DNA from: Cristatella mucedo
Lineage: Eukaryota; Bryozoa; Phylactolaemata; Cristatellidae
Direction of reading: 5' to 3'
NCBI GenBank assembly: GCA_009760855.2
Contig: WPIO01000176.1
Coordinates: 317,501-381,500, forward strand
DNA length: 64,000 bases
How positions within the stretch are numbered: position 1 is the first letter of the stretch; every line of letters begins with the position of its first letter. Below are positions 11,405 through 23,816 of this stretch, piece by piece. Both the position numbers and the translations under genes were made by a program. The notes beneath the pieces are model-generated. The model ran no database searches. It saw only the letters and a program-made list of their open reading frames with translations, and had not been told where the DNA came from.

Positions 11405-11535
11405 TCCTTTATATAGCGGCAGGAAGGCCTTACTGGCGCTATTCTATCGTCGCTCGCTGTGGTCTGTAAAAGATCGCCTACCTACTGCAGGACTCAAACT
11501 CACGATAGAAGAGCTAGCACCTTAGCCCTAGGCTA
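11405..11535 (-). mobile_element. tRNA-derived SINE, family 1 (diverged)
   Basis: The reverse complement has a tRNA-like head with box-B-like sequence and a tail matching the family body (CTTCTGCCGCTATA type). Degraded relative to 33147-33305. Confidence 0.55.
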
Positions 11536-11679
11536 AGATCCAGGATTCGTAGGATGTCACATGACCTTTTGTCTCGGAGTGAGAAGTCCTTCCTGGCTGA
11601 GAGGCTTCTCAAGAGGAGTCTTTGTAAATGCCCGCTCGAGCTGTGACGTGACCCCGATGGCTAGTGAAAAAACTCAATT

Positions 11680-12215
11680 ACATAAATCAAATGCGAAAAG
11701 CATCGAGTCCCTCGGTGACCGCGCCTGCAGCTACCGTACTCGCAAGGTGTGGAGCACGCCGCCGACCTACTTCACGTCACGTCCTGATTTGACGTCATTC
11801 AAAGGAGCAACCGCAAGCCTCACTGTTCAATGCAGAGTTTGCATTATCCAAATGAATTATTCCTTTGTGTGATTGTGCATTATGAAACAGTGCACGCCGT
11901 GACTACAAGCTGCAGCGACATGCTTTTGCATTTTGTCTCAGTGGACTAAGTAGTAGTTCAGTGAGCTTTACTCGCATGCACGCGATTGAACGGGCGTTTT
12001 TCACTGGGGTTCTTCTACTAATCAGCGGTCGCGAGTCATTTTCGCGCTTCTTTTGCATGCTTGCTTGAGCATGATCGCAGCGTGCTTTTGCAAGGTTGGA
12101 TAAGCAGGCTAGGCCCAACTGTCCTTTATCATTGCAAATTTTTTAATTACTTCTTTTACAGCGAGTTTATGAAGCGCTGTATAAGGATTCAGTTCTCTTC
12201 GGGTGCTAAGAATGA
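11680..12215 (+). mobile_element. Diverged LINE C-terminus and 3' tail
   Basis: The plus-strand frame includes SLGDRACSYRTRKVW and TSRPDLTSFK, aligning to FGDHALSSYAPKAW and TSPDLTTFK of the LINE at 41927-42388. A degraded version of the terminal hairpin follows at about 12165-12215, as expected for the element's 3' end. Confidence 0.65.
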
Positions 12216-12390
12216 GACTTGCTGATATTTTTACTGTTACCAGTGCAGCAATGATCGATTTCTGCCGATACACATTTCTTTTTCTATCAAAGTCGAACTG
12301 CCTACAGCCCACTGCCACAACTGCAGGCTCTGGCTGCTTCGAAGCTGCGACTCGTGCCTTCGTGAGCATTTCTTCTGATTTTTTTCAACA

Positions 12391-12396
12391 TTTATT
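12391..12396 (-). terminator. Polyadenylation signal AATAAA
   Basis: AATAAA on the minus strand, 124 nt downstream of the stop codon of the four-exon gene and followed by an A-rich stretch. Position and spacing fit a 3' UTR end. Confidence 0.5.
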
Positions 12397-12519
12397 ACGA
12401 TACTTCGAGTATTTTCAACCCGACAAAACTACGCGGTCCAAATATGGAGCAGCAGCAGCAGCTCTGCGCACGACTGTGGCCCATGCCGTCGGCATGCCAT
12501 GAACGGGTCGATTGGGAAA

Positions 12520-12974
12520 TTAGACAATCACGCAGAAGTATGCACTTTTGGGCTCATCTCCATGCGGCGCATTGTCGCCCAATGGCGGCGGCAGCGCTCT
12601 GGCCCCGTCGTCTGGCTCGTCTGGCTGCCGCTGCCACCGCAGCTGCCGCCGCTGCAACGGATCCGGTCCTGCGGCTGGCTGCGGCGGCGGGTTGTGTGCG
12701 TTAAACTGGACAGCTGGCGCATGCGAGACCCGTCCTTCGGCTGCGAAGAGCCTGTAAAGTGTGACTACGAATTCCTCGGGCACGAAGTTGGCAACCGGGC
12801 CTAAATGCCCGGGCGACGGACGGCCGTACGGCGCCACCCAAGCTTGTCCAGAGCTGGAGCCGAGCAGTTGAGCAACAATCCTGCAGATGTCCTCGTTGGT
12901 CGCTATGTCTCGTCCGTCTAAATATGAAATATAGAAAAAATAGAAATAATAGAAAGGAACTATTATAATATAAT

Positions 12975-13038
<64 letters not shown>

Positions 13039-13877
13039 TTATATAAAATACAGTTGACTCCGCGTATAGTAATAACATCGGGAAAGGGAATGCAATTGCA
13101 AAGAAGTTCTCTTGCAGAGTTCCCTGGCTGCTTGTCCACCTACAATATATAGTTCGGACCACCAAGCAGCGGGTTCTTACCCTCGCCATTTTTAAGGACG
13201 CTGACCTTGTTATAGGGGGGGGGGGTAATGGTGACACGAGAAACGAAGCTCGGAGGCAGTCCGCGTCTTTTGAGATTAAGCTGCTTGCCAATGGCTGATG
13301 TGTGAAAATCACCGAGGTTTTGAGAGCAATCTTGAGAGCTTTCCCCCAATAGCAGCTCTTGTATCTACTCTGCAGTTTTGTGGAGTGACTGGCGACTATA
13401 CTGCAGGCAGACACGTGAAGCCGCATCAACAGCAAGACCTCAACAGCAGACAGCGAGAGGCTGCACGCCGTTAGGCACGGATTTTGAAAGCAAAACAAGT
13501 GAATTGAGCGAGCGGAAGAGATTGGAGGAAGAGGGAGCGATCGGAGGAAGTGGAAAAGATGGAAGGAAGAGGAAGTGGAAGGAGCACGAGGAGAGAATGA
13601 CGACTCGCTGCAATCGCTGATCGTGTTTACGTAGGAAGCGGCGAAGTGTTCTGCTACCATTCTTGTCGATTTATCAGTCCTAAAATAATATTCTCAAGGA
13701 AAATACTACGCCTGAACAGCGTAATACCTTCAAGAGAGACAACTACTCCTTCAAGAGAGACATTGAGTGTACTGACCGCTCAATCCATCCATTAAGAAAA
13801 GATAGTGCTCATAAAAACGGGTCAACAAGGGTGCTCGGTACAACGGTTCAATATTACGTGATCTCGAACCTCGGTAT

Positions 13878-13925
<48 letters not shown>

Positions 13926-15261
13926 TTTTATAGAACTCTGTACACTGAAGTTCTGCAGAGGTGAAAGCTCATGGCCTACACAGTGTGTGTGACTTCAACT
14001 ACTCGGCCAACTACTGAGCTGCCCAAGCGGCGTCGTTTCCTCCTGTCAAGGTACACTCGAGCGAAAGCGCGCGACAGCGTGCCTCTGGCGGCAGCCGCTT
14101 GGTCAATTTACCGTTCAAGCAAGTCAGCATGATCGTAGAAATTTCTTGCTGCAGGCGTACTTGCTCGTCTGTCAGGGGCCTTTCGGCAATGAAGAGTGTC
14201 TCCGGGCATGTCGGATCGATGACCTCACTCGCTTCTTGTGCTCCGTTGCTGCTGAAAGAAAAGACATTCTTTAGATTTTTCGAGATTTCTTTCGTATATG
14301 TACGTTTACGCAGGACATTGCATGCAAACGCACGGTACACATATATATAATTATTCAATAAAGCGAGAAAGTCCGTCCGTCCGTCCGTCACGCGGCAAGA
14401 TCGGGACCAGTAGTTCCGGGAGTGACGTGCGATGGACGCGACAATTTAAGTACAGCGAGGGCGTCAGCACAGCCAGACAGCGAGTCGGCCAGCCAAAGAC
14501 TTACCGGGATTTGAGCCATTCGCCGTCATGCAGAGAGTGGGTCGCAAGCTCGAACCACTCCTGCCACTCCAAGTTATGGGCCAGACAGAAAAGAGATGTC
14601 TCCCAGGGAAGGAGTGAAGGAGGATGGGAGCGGGCCCGCGTCAGTGCCGAGCTCGGAGTGGCCGACGGATTTCTGCTGGTGAGACGCCGAAAGCCTGAAT
14701 CGTCGTCACGTGGCTATACCGTTACTGCTAGTTTTGACCTGCGGTATGGGAGGTCCTCGGTCTTCGCGAGGTAACGTCTCGCGTCGGAGCACGTGCGTCG
14801 GGTGCGTCATTGGGGCGACATTTGCCGTATAATAGCACCTTGTGTGTATAGGGTGAGGTCCGCGTGCCTGTTGTGGCCAGTGTTTGCGGGGAATGTGGCG
14901 ATAAGACGGAAGCAGACGAGCAGCGACAGCGAGTGCGTTTTAAGTTCAGTAAGCATCGCCCTGCTTGCGTTTGGTTTTCGGTCCTGCTCACACCAGCCAA
15001 CTCGCGACCAACCCGCAGTAGCGGTGAGTAGGTGAGATGGCACCCGGAGCGCTGAAGGCGAGGCCCGCGACCCGCCGACTGCGCACCAAGCGAACCAAGC
15101 CGGCGAGAGTGGGAGAGGGAGCTGTGGGAGACGGAGGGAAGCTAGTGGGAGAGGGCTACAGTACTCTGCGAAAGCTGCGAAAGTCTGACTACTCGGTTGC
15201 TACGCTTTCCATGCGACAGAAATGAGAAAGGTTGGGAAAATTGTATATATGCTTCCATTTT

Positions 15262-15292
<31 letters not shown>

Positions 15293-16354
15293 CGTATATA
15301 TATATACACTTACATATATATAAATATATATATATATACATATATGTATATGTATATATATTCACATACATATATATATAAATATATATACATATACATA
15401 TACATATACGTTTCTGTATATATATATGTATATATATACTTCCGAGAACGCTGCGAAACTGCGGATACTCACTTGGCGTCGCCGCGACGTTGAACGGGAC
15501 ATCCTTGAGGAAATAGCAGCACGAAAGGAAGAGTGATCTCGTCCTGGTCGAGCGAAGCAGAGGCTTCCCTACCAAGCGGCAGTTGCTCGCCCATCATGGC
15601 GGCGAAGATGGCTTCTAGAGGCCACGGTGTCTTGTCGGCGTCGTTTTCGGGCAACCCGGACCCGGGATCCGAACGGGACTCAGCCGCCGGCTCGCAGCCG
15701 GCGGCCTCGGTCGCTCGGCGGCCTCCCTTCGCCTCCTCCGGAAGAGCGGATCCACGCAATGGGCTGCTCTCGTCGTCAAACGCAGCCGAGCTGCCATCCT
15801 CCTTCTCATCCCGGGACCTAATCTCGCTGCTCCTGCCGACGCCCATCGGAGGTGCGTTGGGTAATGCGGTGCTACGGTCCTCCGCTTCCGGCGGGTTACT
15901 TCCGGCGCCGGTCTGGGCGGACGCGCGTCCGGCTGCCGCGTCTCGGGCGTCTTCTGACCAGCTCGAGCTTGAATCGGTCGTTCCAGCGTCCGCGTCTCCC
16001 ACGCCGTCTAACAAGATGAAGGCCGTCGGTAAGAGACGCGAGCGCCGCGGATCGTCGCTAGCGACAAGAGAAGACTCGCTGCTGCTGCTGGGGTAGGCGA
16101 AAAGGGCCCTCCGGCGTCGGTAGCGCGACTGACTTACGGAGGCGGAGCGTACGAAAGCGAGGCTCACCGGGCTCAAGCTGCGGCGGGGCCGAGGCGTCGC
16201 CGGCTTGGGCGAAAACCGAGTCGTCGCTATCGCCGTCGCCGTCAGAGCTCTTTCCCGGGGACGAGCTGCTGGGCCGCACTTTGAGCGATGAGGGCGAGCC
16301 CTGCGGCGTGGTTCGCGGCGGCGCCAAGATCATGAGCAGCAATCGAATCAGCAT
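12520..16354 (-). CDS. Four-exon gene, 429-aa protein of unknown function
   Basis: Predicted exons on the minus strand are 16354-16138, 16007-15473, 14251-14112 and 12917-12520. Donors are GTAAGT, GTGAGT and GTAAAT; acceptors end TTGTTAG, TTTCTTTCAG and ATATTTAG. Exon phases agree at all three junctions and the sum is 1290 nt. An AATAAA lies 124 nt after the stop. The first in-frame ATG gives an N-terminus with a short hydrophobic run ([11 protein letters not shown]), possibly a weak signal peptide or anchor. Residues ~20-230 are low-complexity, acidic, Ser/Ala/Pro-rich. Residues ~230-340, including [14 protein letters not shown] and [13 protein letters not shown], look globular. The tail is Pro-rich and ends YFCVIV. 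I recognise no family. Introns 2 and 3 contain long TA and CA microsatellites. Exon 1 is the least certain: an alternative donor GTGAGC at 16167 is also in phase. Confidence 0.55.
12972..13035. repeat. (CA)n microsatellite
   Basis: About 30 pure CA units in intron 3 of the minus-strand gene. Confidence 0.95.
13876..13926. repeat. (CA)n(TA)n microsatellite
   Basis: Short CA then TA tract, also in intron 3. Confidence 0.9.
15243..15442. repeat. Long imperfect TA microsatellite
   Basis: About 200 bp of TATATA with TACA, TACG and TAAA interruptions in intron 2 of the minus-strand gene. It gives Tyr-Ile ORFs on both strands that are not genes. Confidence 0.95.
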
Positions 16355-16439
16355 TCTCCGCAGCTCTCGCGACACTCGACGCGACACGCGACGTGCCGAA
16401 AGTCGCTTTCGGCGCGTCTTTTTTAGCGGGACGGCTGTG

Positions 16440-16465
16440 CGGGTGTATACTATAATTGCACGCTG
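16440..16465 (-). promoter_or_regulatory. Possible TATA-like promoter element
   Basis: The minus strand reads AATTATAGTATACACC about 100 nt upstream of the predicted start codon, in a GC-rich setting. A TSS near 16420 is inference. Confidence 0.2.
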
Positions 16466-16907
16466 CAGTTCGAGCTCGCGACACCGAAACCGACCGACAA
16501 GACACCGACCCCCTCTGCTTTCGAATGAAATTGCGGCGGAAACACGCCAACCTAGCGCTCGCCCTCAGCCTCGTTTGCCCCTCGGCACCACGTCCGAAAT
16601 ACGCGGCGGCCTTATGTGCAGATAGCTTCGTACGCGCGCGGCCCCGTGCGGTGACGCTCGGGGACTGGCACAGCAGCGCCTGCGCAGTGAAGAGAGCGGT
16701 CGAGTAGCGAGAGCCTCGTTCGCGGAACGAGAGTCGAAAGAGCGAAAGGAGTGCATAGCTTCAGCTCATTTCTAGTGTCGATCGGTGGCGGCTGCCGGTA
16801 AGCTAGAGGTGCCCCTCCTTCCTCCTTGTGGCCCGCGGCGACAAATAGCAGCGGCGGCGAGCTCTCCTGGCCGCCGACTATCGTCGAAAGAAGTCAGCTC
16901 GAGGCGC

Positions 16908-17183
16908 TCAGATCACCTCCGGAGTCGGCGGCGGCGGCAGTGACTGAGCGTCGTCCTCAGATGGCGAAGGCTTCTCGTCCTCCGCGTCGGTCGAGCGAAG
17001 CTTCTCGAGGCCGTCGTAGTCGCCGTCCAAGTATCGCTCCGCCGAAGATGCCATCGGCACCTGCGAGCGTTGGCCGTCGGTAGCGTCGGCGGTGGCGTGG
17101 CCGATATATCTCGCGTCTCCGTCACCTTGGCTGCCGGATGTTTCCGATTGTTGCAGCATCAGCATCGAGGAGCGACGACTCTG
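16908..17183 (-). CDS. Candidate exon, acidic Ser/Pro-rich, unknown
   Basis: On the minus strand a pyrimidine-rich tract ending TTTGCAG (17184-17190) leads into an 89-codon open stretch rich in Asp, Glu, Ser and Gln, ending SLPPPPTPE. A possible GTGATC donor follows at 16916; otherwise the frame ends at a TGA three codons later. Composition resembles exon 2 of the gene immediately downstream, so it may be another exon of that gene or of a neighbour. The phase (0) does not fit a direct junction to exon 2 of the four-exon model. Confidence 0.35.
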   Translation of the reverse strand, partial: QSRRSSMLMLQQSETSGSQGDGDARYIGHATADATDGQRSQVPMASSAERYLDGDYDGLEKLRSTDAEDEKPSPSEDDAQSLPPPPTPEVI

Positions 17184-17289
17184 CTGCAAAGTGCAACGAA
17201 GAAGCTGCTGCAGCCACCGCACGTTACGAAGCTTCGCTTTCCTTTTTTTGACTTATATTTGTCTTTGACTTCTATTTTCTTAACTATTT

Positions 17290-18335
17290 TGTTGGCTCAC
17301 TTGCTGCATGTATTGATGACATCCGCACATGGATGGCAGCAAATTTTCTAAAATTAAACGATGATAAAACTCACTTACTAGTTATGGGCAAACCCAGCGG
17401 GATTCACAAATTGGAAAGGCTGACGCTCAACATTGGCTCTGCCAGCATATCTCTTGTTGAATCAGCTCGAAATCTAGGTGTCACATTCCAAAGCGACCTC
17501 TCGTTAGACGACCATATCAGCTCCACAGTCAAATCTGCCTATTTTCAGCTTCATAACATTGCTAAAATTCGAGCTTGTTTAGATAAGGATACTACGTCTA
17601 AGTTGGTCCATGCATTCGTGACATCCCGTCTCGACTTCTGCAACTCACTGCTCGCTGGCCTACCGGCATGTGCGATCAGGCGATTGCAGCTCGTGCAAAA
17701 CTCTGCAGCCAGGCTTGTCTGTCGTGAGCGTCGCAGTTACCACATTACTCCACTTCTCGCCGACCTGCACTGGCTACCAGTCAAGCAACGGATTGACTTC
17801 AAGGTTTTGTCTCTCACTTTTAGGTCACTACATTCTTTGGCTCCAGCCTATCTCTCAAATGTACTCCCCCACTAGGCCAAGCATCGTACCACCCGCTTTT
17901 CGGAATCCAACAGTCTACAAATACATCGTACAAACCTAAAATCCTTTGGAGACCGTGAATTTAGTTTGTATGATCCCAAAGCCTGAAACTCCCTCCCGAC
18001 CTTCGTCAGATCATCCCCTGACCTGACAACATTTAAAAAGAACTTAAAAACACACCTATTTAAGACTGCATTTAGTGGGTCCCTGTGATTCGTCTTTGAT
18101 GTGCTTATGCGTGCTGACACTGTGCATGCTGCCACTAACCACATTTGCATGCTGACCCTGTGCATGTCACCCCTAACCATGTTATTCATTTTGTTTGTTT
18201 ATCAAGCATGATATATTACATATTACTTATCATTCAATTGCATTTCCCTTTGCATCAAATGTAAAGTGCCTAGAGAGAGATTGAGTTCTCTGAGGGTGCT
18301 TTATCAAGTGCATTATTATTATTAAATATGCTGGT
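17290..18335 (+). mobile_element. L2-like LINE, 3' third with long ORF2 remnant
   Basis: An open frame of 180 codons (17333-17875) encodes the family C-terminal region: ANFLKLNDDKTHLLVMGK, ARNLGVTFQSDLSLDDHI, SRLDFCNSLLAGLP, RRLQLVQNSAARLV, ADLHWLPVKQRIDFKVL. A TAG then interrupts, after which the frame resumes with KSFGD-type and SPDLTTFKKNLK segments to about 18090. The 3' UTR, terminal hairpin and (ATT)n end follow to 18335. 5'-truncated and inactive, but one of the best preserved copies. It sits just 5' of the minus-strand gene. Confidence 0.9.
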
Positions 18336-18405
18336 CGTCCCATTATCCACTGTTGGATAGTTTGCTTTATTCTGATACGAAGAAAAACCCAGAGATCTAC
18401 ACATA

Positions 18406-18461
18406 TATGCATACATACATACACACACATACACTCACACACAAGCACTCACACACGCGTG

Positions 18462-18497
<36 letters not shown>

Positions 18498-18652
18498 TAT
18501 ATATATATTTATATATATACGCATATCTGCACATATACACGCAGGCATAGACACACATGCAAGCTCGCCCGCACGCATGTACACATACACACACTCATAC
18601 ACACACTCGCACACGCACACAAACAAACGAACACACACACACACATCACACA

Positions 18653-18731
<79 letters not shown>

Positions 18732-18735
18732 GTGC
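18406..18735. repeat. Compound CA/CG/TA microsatellite region
   Basis: CA-rich tracts, a (CG)n core at about 18669-18682 and TA tracts at both sides. It generates many false ORFs. Confidence 0.95.
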
Positions 18736-18785
18736 TGCTACACCTATGGGTGTATCCATAGACGAAGATTTGTACAAGAGCGTTT

Positions 18786-18870
18786 CATAACAATAATAAT
18801 GGGTATCTTGTATAGCTACCTAAGAGAACTTAATCTCTATCTGATCGCTTTACATCCCGCTACAAGAGAA
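18786..18870 (-). mobile_element. SINE/LINE 3' hairpin tail
   Basis: CAATAATAA end then CTAAGAGAACTTAATCTCTATCTGATCGCTTTACAT, the shared terminal hairpin motif; no head is visible. Confidence 0.6.
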
Positions 18871-18889
18871 TCAATAGCCAAGGTTTGAT

Positions 18890-20080
18890 GGCGTGGCCAT
18901 TTTCATGTTCAGACAGGCACGTAAATGCTCACAAGTGTCATGTTTAGGTCACAGGCAAATCACTCAAGACTTTGAGAGTGAAAGAGTCAAGACCTTGAGG
19001 TGCCGCCATACTTTCGCGGCTCCATGGATGAACGGCGGCCATTTGTATCCACACTCAGGTATCTCTCCGTGAGGTAGGACCAAACCAAATTTATCAGTGT
19101 GCTAGTGACACATAGACGTTTCGAGACTTGCTACAAAAGGGTTTTGAGATCACTGTGTCGTATGACGATGAGAGCGCTCACAGAACTAGCAGACAGGCCC
19201 GGCTATGATCAGCATTGTTTAAAAAGCTATTGCGAAACCAACGAGAGCAGTTTCTATCCGGAAGCAGCAATGTCTCAGAAAAAGTGCAGCTTATAGCGAT
19301 TGGATCGCAGTTGCTTTTCCTACGGTTTCAGTCAAAGCGTCTGCAGTCCAGCTGAAACTATTTTGCCTACGAGCCCATTGAATGTTCTTCACTGCAATTG
19401 CTCTACATGGGGAAGATCAATTTGATCAAAGCAGACAACCGGCCAGGTGGAAGTACAGGCACCACCTCTTGGCCATTCTGCGGTACCATCAAGGAGTACG
19501 TCAACCGTGGAAAGGCCGTGAGCGCCCGCTGTGCATGCGCTACTGCTGTCACCTGGGCGTGCTCCGTTGAGCCTTGGTCGTGCACCGATTTGGCTTCGTC
19601 ACTCAGAGGTAGGTTCGTAAAACACACCGGCATGTCCACCTTCTCCTCAGCTCGCGATTCAGCTCGAATAGACGGGTTAGCTTCCTGCAATCGCGTCCAG
19701 AACAATCGCAACCGCCACGAGACAATCTTGCACAAGAGTGCATTAAGGTGATTCATCATACGAATGCAGCAACATAATCTAGTGTTGAAGGTTGTCGAGC
19801 AATCTGACCATAGAAATCGAGCGATTTATTGGCCAATTGATCCGTCCATTCCACTGTGTTCGGATAAGTCATCGGCGATGGCATTCCTATGGTATCTCTG
19901 CCGTATATTCTTCTGTCGGACTCGAGAGATTGATAACCTGCTCATGATTTATCGCGTGTTACCAACTATGAGTCCACCTCTCCAGTGGCCTTGAATGTCA
20001 TCCAGTGTGCCTTTTTTACATGCTGGCCCATGGATGATACGCACGTGCTTTTGCCCGATTGTCAGAGCATGATTCAGGCA
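18890..20080. other. Unassigned stretch with overlapping ORFs on both strands
   Basis: At 19403-19759 a 118-codon minus-strand frame starting with ATG overlaps a 117-codon plus-strand frame (19398-19751). Both have ordinary composition and neither shows a known domain or convincing splice sites, so I do not choose between them. Confidence 0.3.
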
Positions 20081-20083
20081 GTG

Positions 20084-20240
20084 TCACTAGGTAAGGTGGT
20101 TTCTTTTCACGACTTTGCCCCCGAGGTCGTGGGTTGCAATCCTGTGGTGGGCGATCCTTTATTGCCGCTGCAAGCGGTGGTGAGAGCCATAAAGGCTCTT
20201 CTGCTGCTATACAAAAGAGTTAAATCAGCAAATATGTCAT
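20084..20240 (+). mobile_element. tRNA-derived SINE, family 1
   Basis: Head TCACTAGGTAAGGTGG, then a slightly decayed box B (GGTTGCAATCC), then the family body (GCAAGCGGTGGTGAGAGCC, CTCTTCTGCTGCTATA). Confidence 0.8.
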
Positions 20241-20608
20241 TAGCCGTTGGCTATGGATTCTCTTGGAGAAAGCGGTAAAGCCTCGATAGAGATGCATACC
20301 TATTTTCCTGCAATACAATTGTCCTATAATTGACATTATTATTCAGTTAAAAGAACAAACGCACTGAACGCATCCTAACACAACTTCTGCAAGTGAGTGA
20401 TGCTGAACAGCGATAGCACCCAAACCAAGTTTCAGCTGTGTGGATGAAAACTCTAAATGGAAAGGCTTGCAAAAATGCGGCTTTCTCATAGCTTTCTGCT
20501 TGGAGCGATAAGTAAAATAGAGCTGGGGGAAGCTCTGCTGATGCAGTCCGCATGCAGTCCTTTGCTGCTTGCTCCGAGCTCATGCGATTGCAGGTGAGCC
20601 GATTCGAC

Positions 20609-20628
20609 AGACACACGCACACACGCAT

Positions 20629-20688
<60 letters not shown>

Positions 20689-20720
20689 ACACACTCACAC
20701 GCGCGAGCGAGCGCACACAC
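20609..20720. repeat. (CA)n microsatellite
   Basis: About 50 mostly pure CA units. Confidence 0.95.
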
Positions 20721-21331
20721 ACATATAGTGGCAGAAGACCATTCGCTACTATTACCGCCGCTGTCAGTAGGCAATAAAGTAGTGCCTACTGAAGGCATCA
20801 AATCCGTGATCTGGCTGGATCATGAAGTGCAAGAGTCTCGGCCTCAGATCAATCTGTTCTCCTATTGCAGCTAAGCTTCTCACTTCTGCATTGTTACATA
20901 CAAAATTCGTGACTTACGGTAATGGACGGTGAATTCTAAGTATGCGCGGACAACAGAAAAGCTTCTAGTTCGCTGCAGACCATGCAGAAACACACCTTCT
21001 CAACTCTCCTGTGCATTTTCAGGTAAAGACAAAGACACTGGCCGTAACGGTAGGGGGCGGAAATATTCAGACTATTCAGAAGGTCACCGTGAGGCCATCG
21101 AAATGCAGCATTACGGCAGCGCCATTCTTAGTAGTAAACAGTCTTAAAGATGTATCTTAGGTCTCCAAGGTTAAGGTCAACAGTCACGGATTGTCTACTT
21201 GCTGGTCTTCAATGGCTCGAAGTGACGGGCTATGGTATTTGCGCGGGGATTCGAGCGAGTTCAGTGGATTTAAACGCTGCTGGGGGCTGTCGCAGCTCAG
21301 AGGCTGCCAACGAAGCGTTACTTGAAGTCTG

Positions 21332-21506
<175 letters not shown>

Positions 21507-23687
21507 CATGATCATGGTCGCTAAATCCATATAAGCTCCTTGGCCGATTCATTTACAAGCATTCATTCACCAAAAGCAGCTCGAGCAACCCGTAACATCC
21601 AGCCATCGACGCGGCCCTCCGAAGCTGCCACAACAGCTGCTGCAAGTTGTTAATTACCTCCCCTATCGACGCAATCGCATTCCGGGGCTCGTCAGAGGCA
21701 GTGCTGTCGGTGTTCAAGAAGCGTGCCATTTCATCTGTGCCGTTGGCTATCTTTGCGCTCTTGCCCATGGAGATCAATGGCCAGTGCTGCAAGCAGAAAA
21801 GCGGAATCATTAGCTGCAGTCACGCCAGCGCCCTCGCACTTTCCGCTGTCGCTAACTGAATCTCAAAGCTTTGCTACTCTAGCTGTTTTGCCGCTGTTCG
21901 CCTGGCAATTTTGTGTAATGCCAATACAAATATTTAAATTAAAGTTGTTTTTTTTGAGAGCTAAAATTTGCTGGTCTCGCATAGCGTAGCGGAAGTCAAG
22001 AGTGAAAACGGGGCTCACAGCGAGTCAATCAGTTTCTTTCTGTCTCGTTCCGAGCTCGTCTATATGCTGCGTCGTCATCCTTAAACCCTGGCTCGGCACA
22101 TACGATCGGATATTCGGGCGGCAGTTGAGGAAGCTGATATTCTTCATTTCTTAAGTAAGTTAGGGCAACAATCGCTGAAATCTGTAGGGATGAAACTCCG
22201 TCTAATCTCGATTACGCAAGTTTCAGTAGGCTAGCCCCGTCTTCGCGTTTCGTTTTCCCGACTCGCTAGCCATGGAAAGTTAATGATTTACTAGCTGACC
22301 TATAGTTGACTGATGATATAAGTAGTTAGTAGAGATTGGTAAGGGATACCATGACCTTGGAGTCTGTGGCGAGATAGTTAAAGTTGTTTACGTTATGGGT
22401 ACCTACGCTTCAAAGCCTGTATTAGGAGCTTTCAATTATTTTACACGCGAAGTTAAGAGTACAATATTTCTCATATTTTCTATTTAGCTTCTCACAATGT
22501 TTGAATACCCTAAATCTCGCTTTTAATTAGCCCCCCTGGTTCTCAGCTAAGGTTGCTTATTGAAGGGCCGATTGGCAATGATCAAGGTCAAGGTTGCCCG
22601 GACTTCGCATCCGGAAGACTCTCGATGGTTTCGAGTCCTGCTGCAGCTGCAGCTCTGCGTAGCTCTGCCCAAGCGGCCGCGAGAGCCATGATAGCCACGA
22701 CAGGCTCTTTTGCCACTACGTACAGAATGCAGGGTCAGCTGACCTCTTAAGGGTGGGTCAAGCAATGTGGGGCGGGTCAAGGGCTGATAATCGTGCCATG
22801 ACGCTGCGGACGTTGCCCACGTTGCTTTAGCCTGTGGCGAAAGCGATCCAGCGAGCTGGCACCTTAGTTTGACGGGTTCTGCAGTCAGCGTGGAGGTAAA
22901 TTCTGTTACGACGTTGCAGCGCCATGGCAATAGCCTCCGCTAGTACTACAGGCAGCACCATGGACCGGCAGTACCGGGAGGAGGAGGCCTCTTTTCGTGT
23001 GTCTTTTACTGCCGCTTTCTTTTGAAAATGGTAACGGGAATGGAATGGGAAAGGAACTCGGAGGAAAATCAATACCGCCGCGTAAGTCAGCACTAGTAAG
23101 GTGCCATCCAGCCGAATAGGCATTCAGGGCGCATAAAGGCAAGAGTCAGCTGGGCCGAGTCATCGCAAGATCGTGGCCGCTCGCAGCAGCACGCTGAAGC
23201 TGCTCTTGCTGACCGTCGACGGTGCAGCGCGAAGCGGGCTCCTGCTCTTATAGAGAATGCAAAGGCAAGCAGCACCAGGCACGCCACTTCAGTCGATCGG
23301 CCAAGTTCGTCGTAATACAACCGTTAACTAGTGCCTTTTGGCCCGTTTTATCATCAGGCTCTCGAATGAGTCGCATTGAAATTAGCGGGGCAGCCAAGCC
23401 GACGAGGCTGATGGGCTTACACGTATGAACGGTTAACAATGGCAAATCCTCGTGGAGCCACTGGGCTACGTGTAGCCGTTCCGGGACGATACAGTGCGGG
23501 CATTGTTGCTTGTCTGAATAGCCGGTGCACTCGAGAGCGAGCGCTCTTGTAAGGCTTCACATTAAGCAGAAGCCTAATATGTCGTCGATCCGTTTCCTTA
23601 TACTAAAGTGCGTGACGAGAGAGCTTTGGGCATGACGCACCCAGCTTTCATTCCCGGCAGTTACAATTCTATACTGACACATGCACA

Positions 23688-23690
23688 TAG

Positions 23691-23770
<80 letters not shown>
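23688..23770. repeat. (TA)n(TG)n microsatellite, copy B
   Basis: Expanded counterpart of 2186-2232, with about 30 TG units. Confidence 0.95.
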
Positions 23771-23816
23771 GTGAGCATGCATGTATATTTTTACAAACAC
23801 GGGCTCATAACTAAAC

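Noticed and set aside
12701-13660. 319-codon minus-strand ORF
   Set aside because: Crosses a CA microsatellite and overlaps exon 4 in another frame; exon 4 has better splice and poly(A) support.
15533-16096. 187-codon plus-strand ORF opposite exon 2 of the four-exon gene
   Set aside because: The minus strand has a precise donor at 15472, phase-matched partner exons and a poly(A) signal; the plus frame has none.
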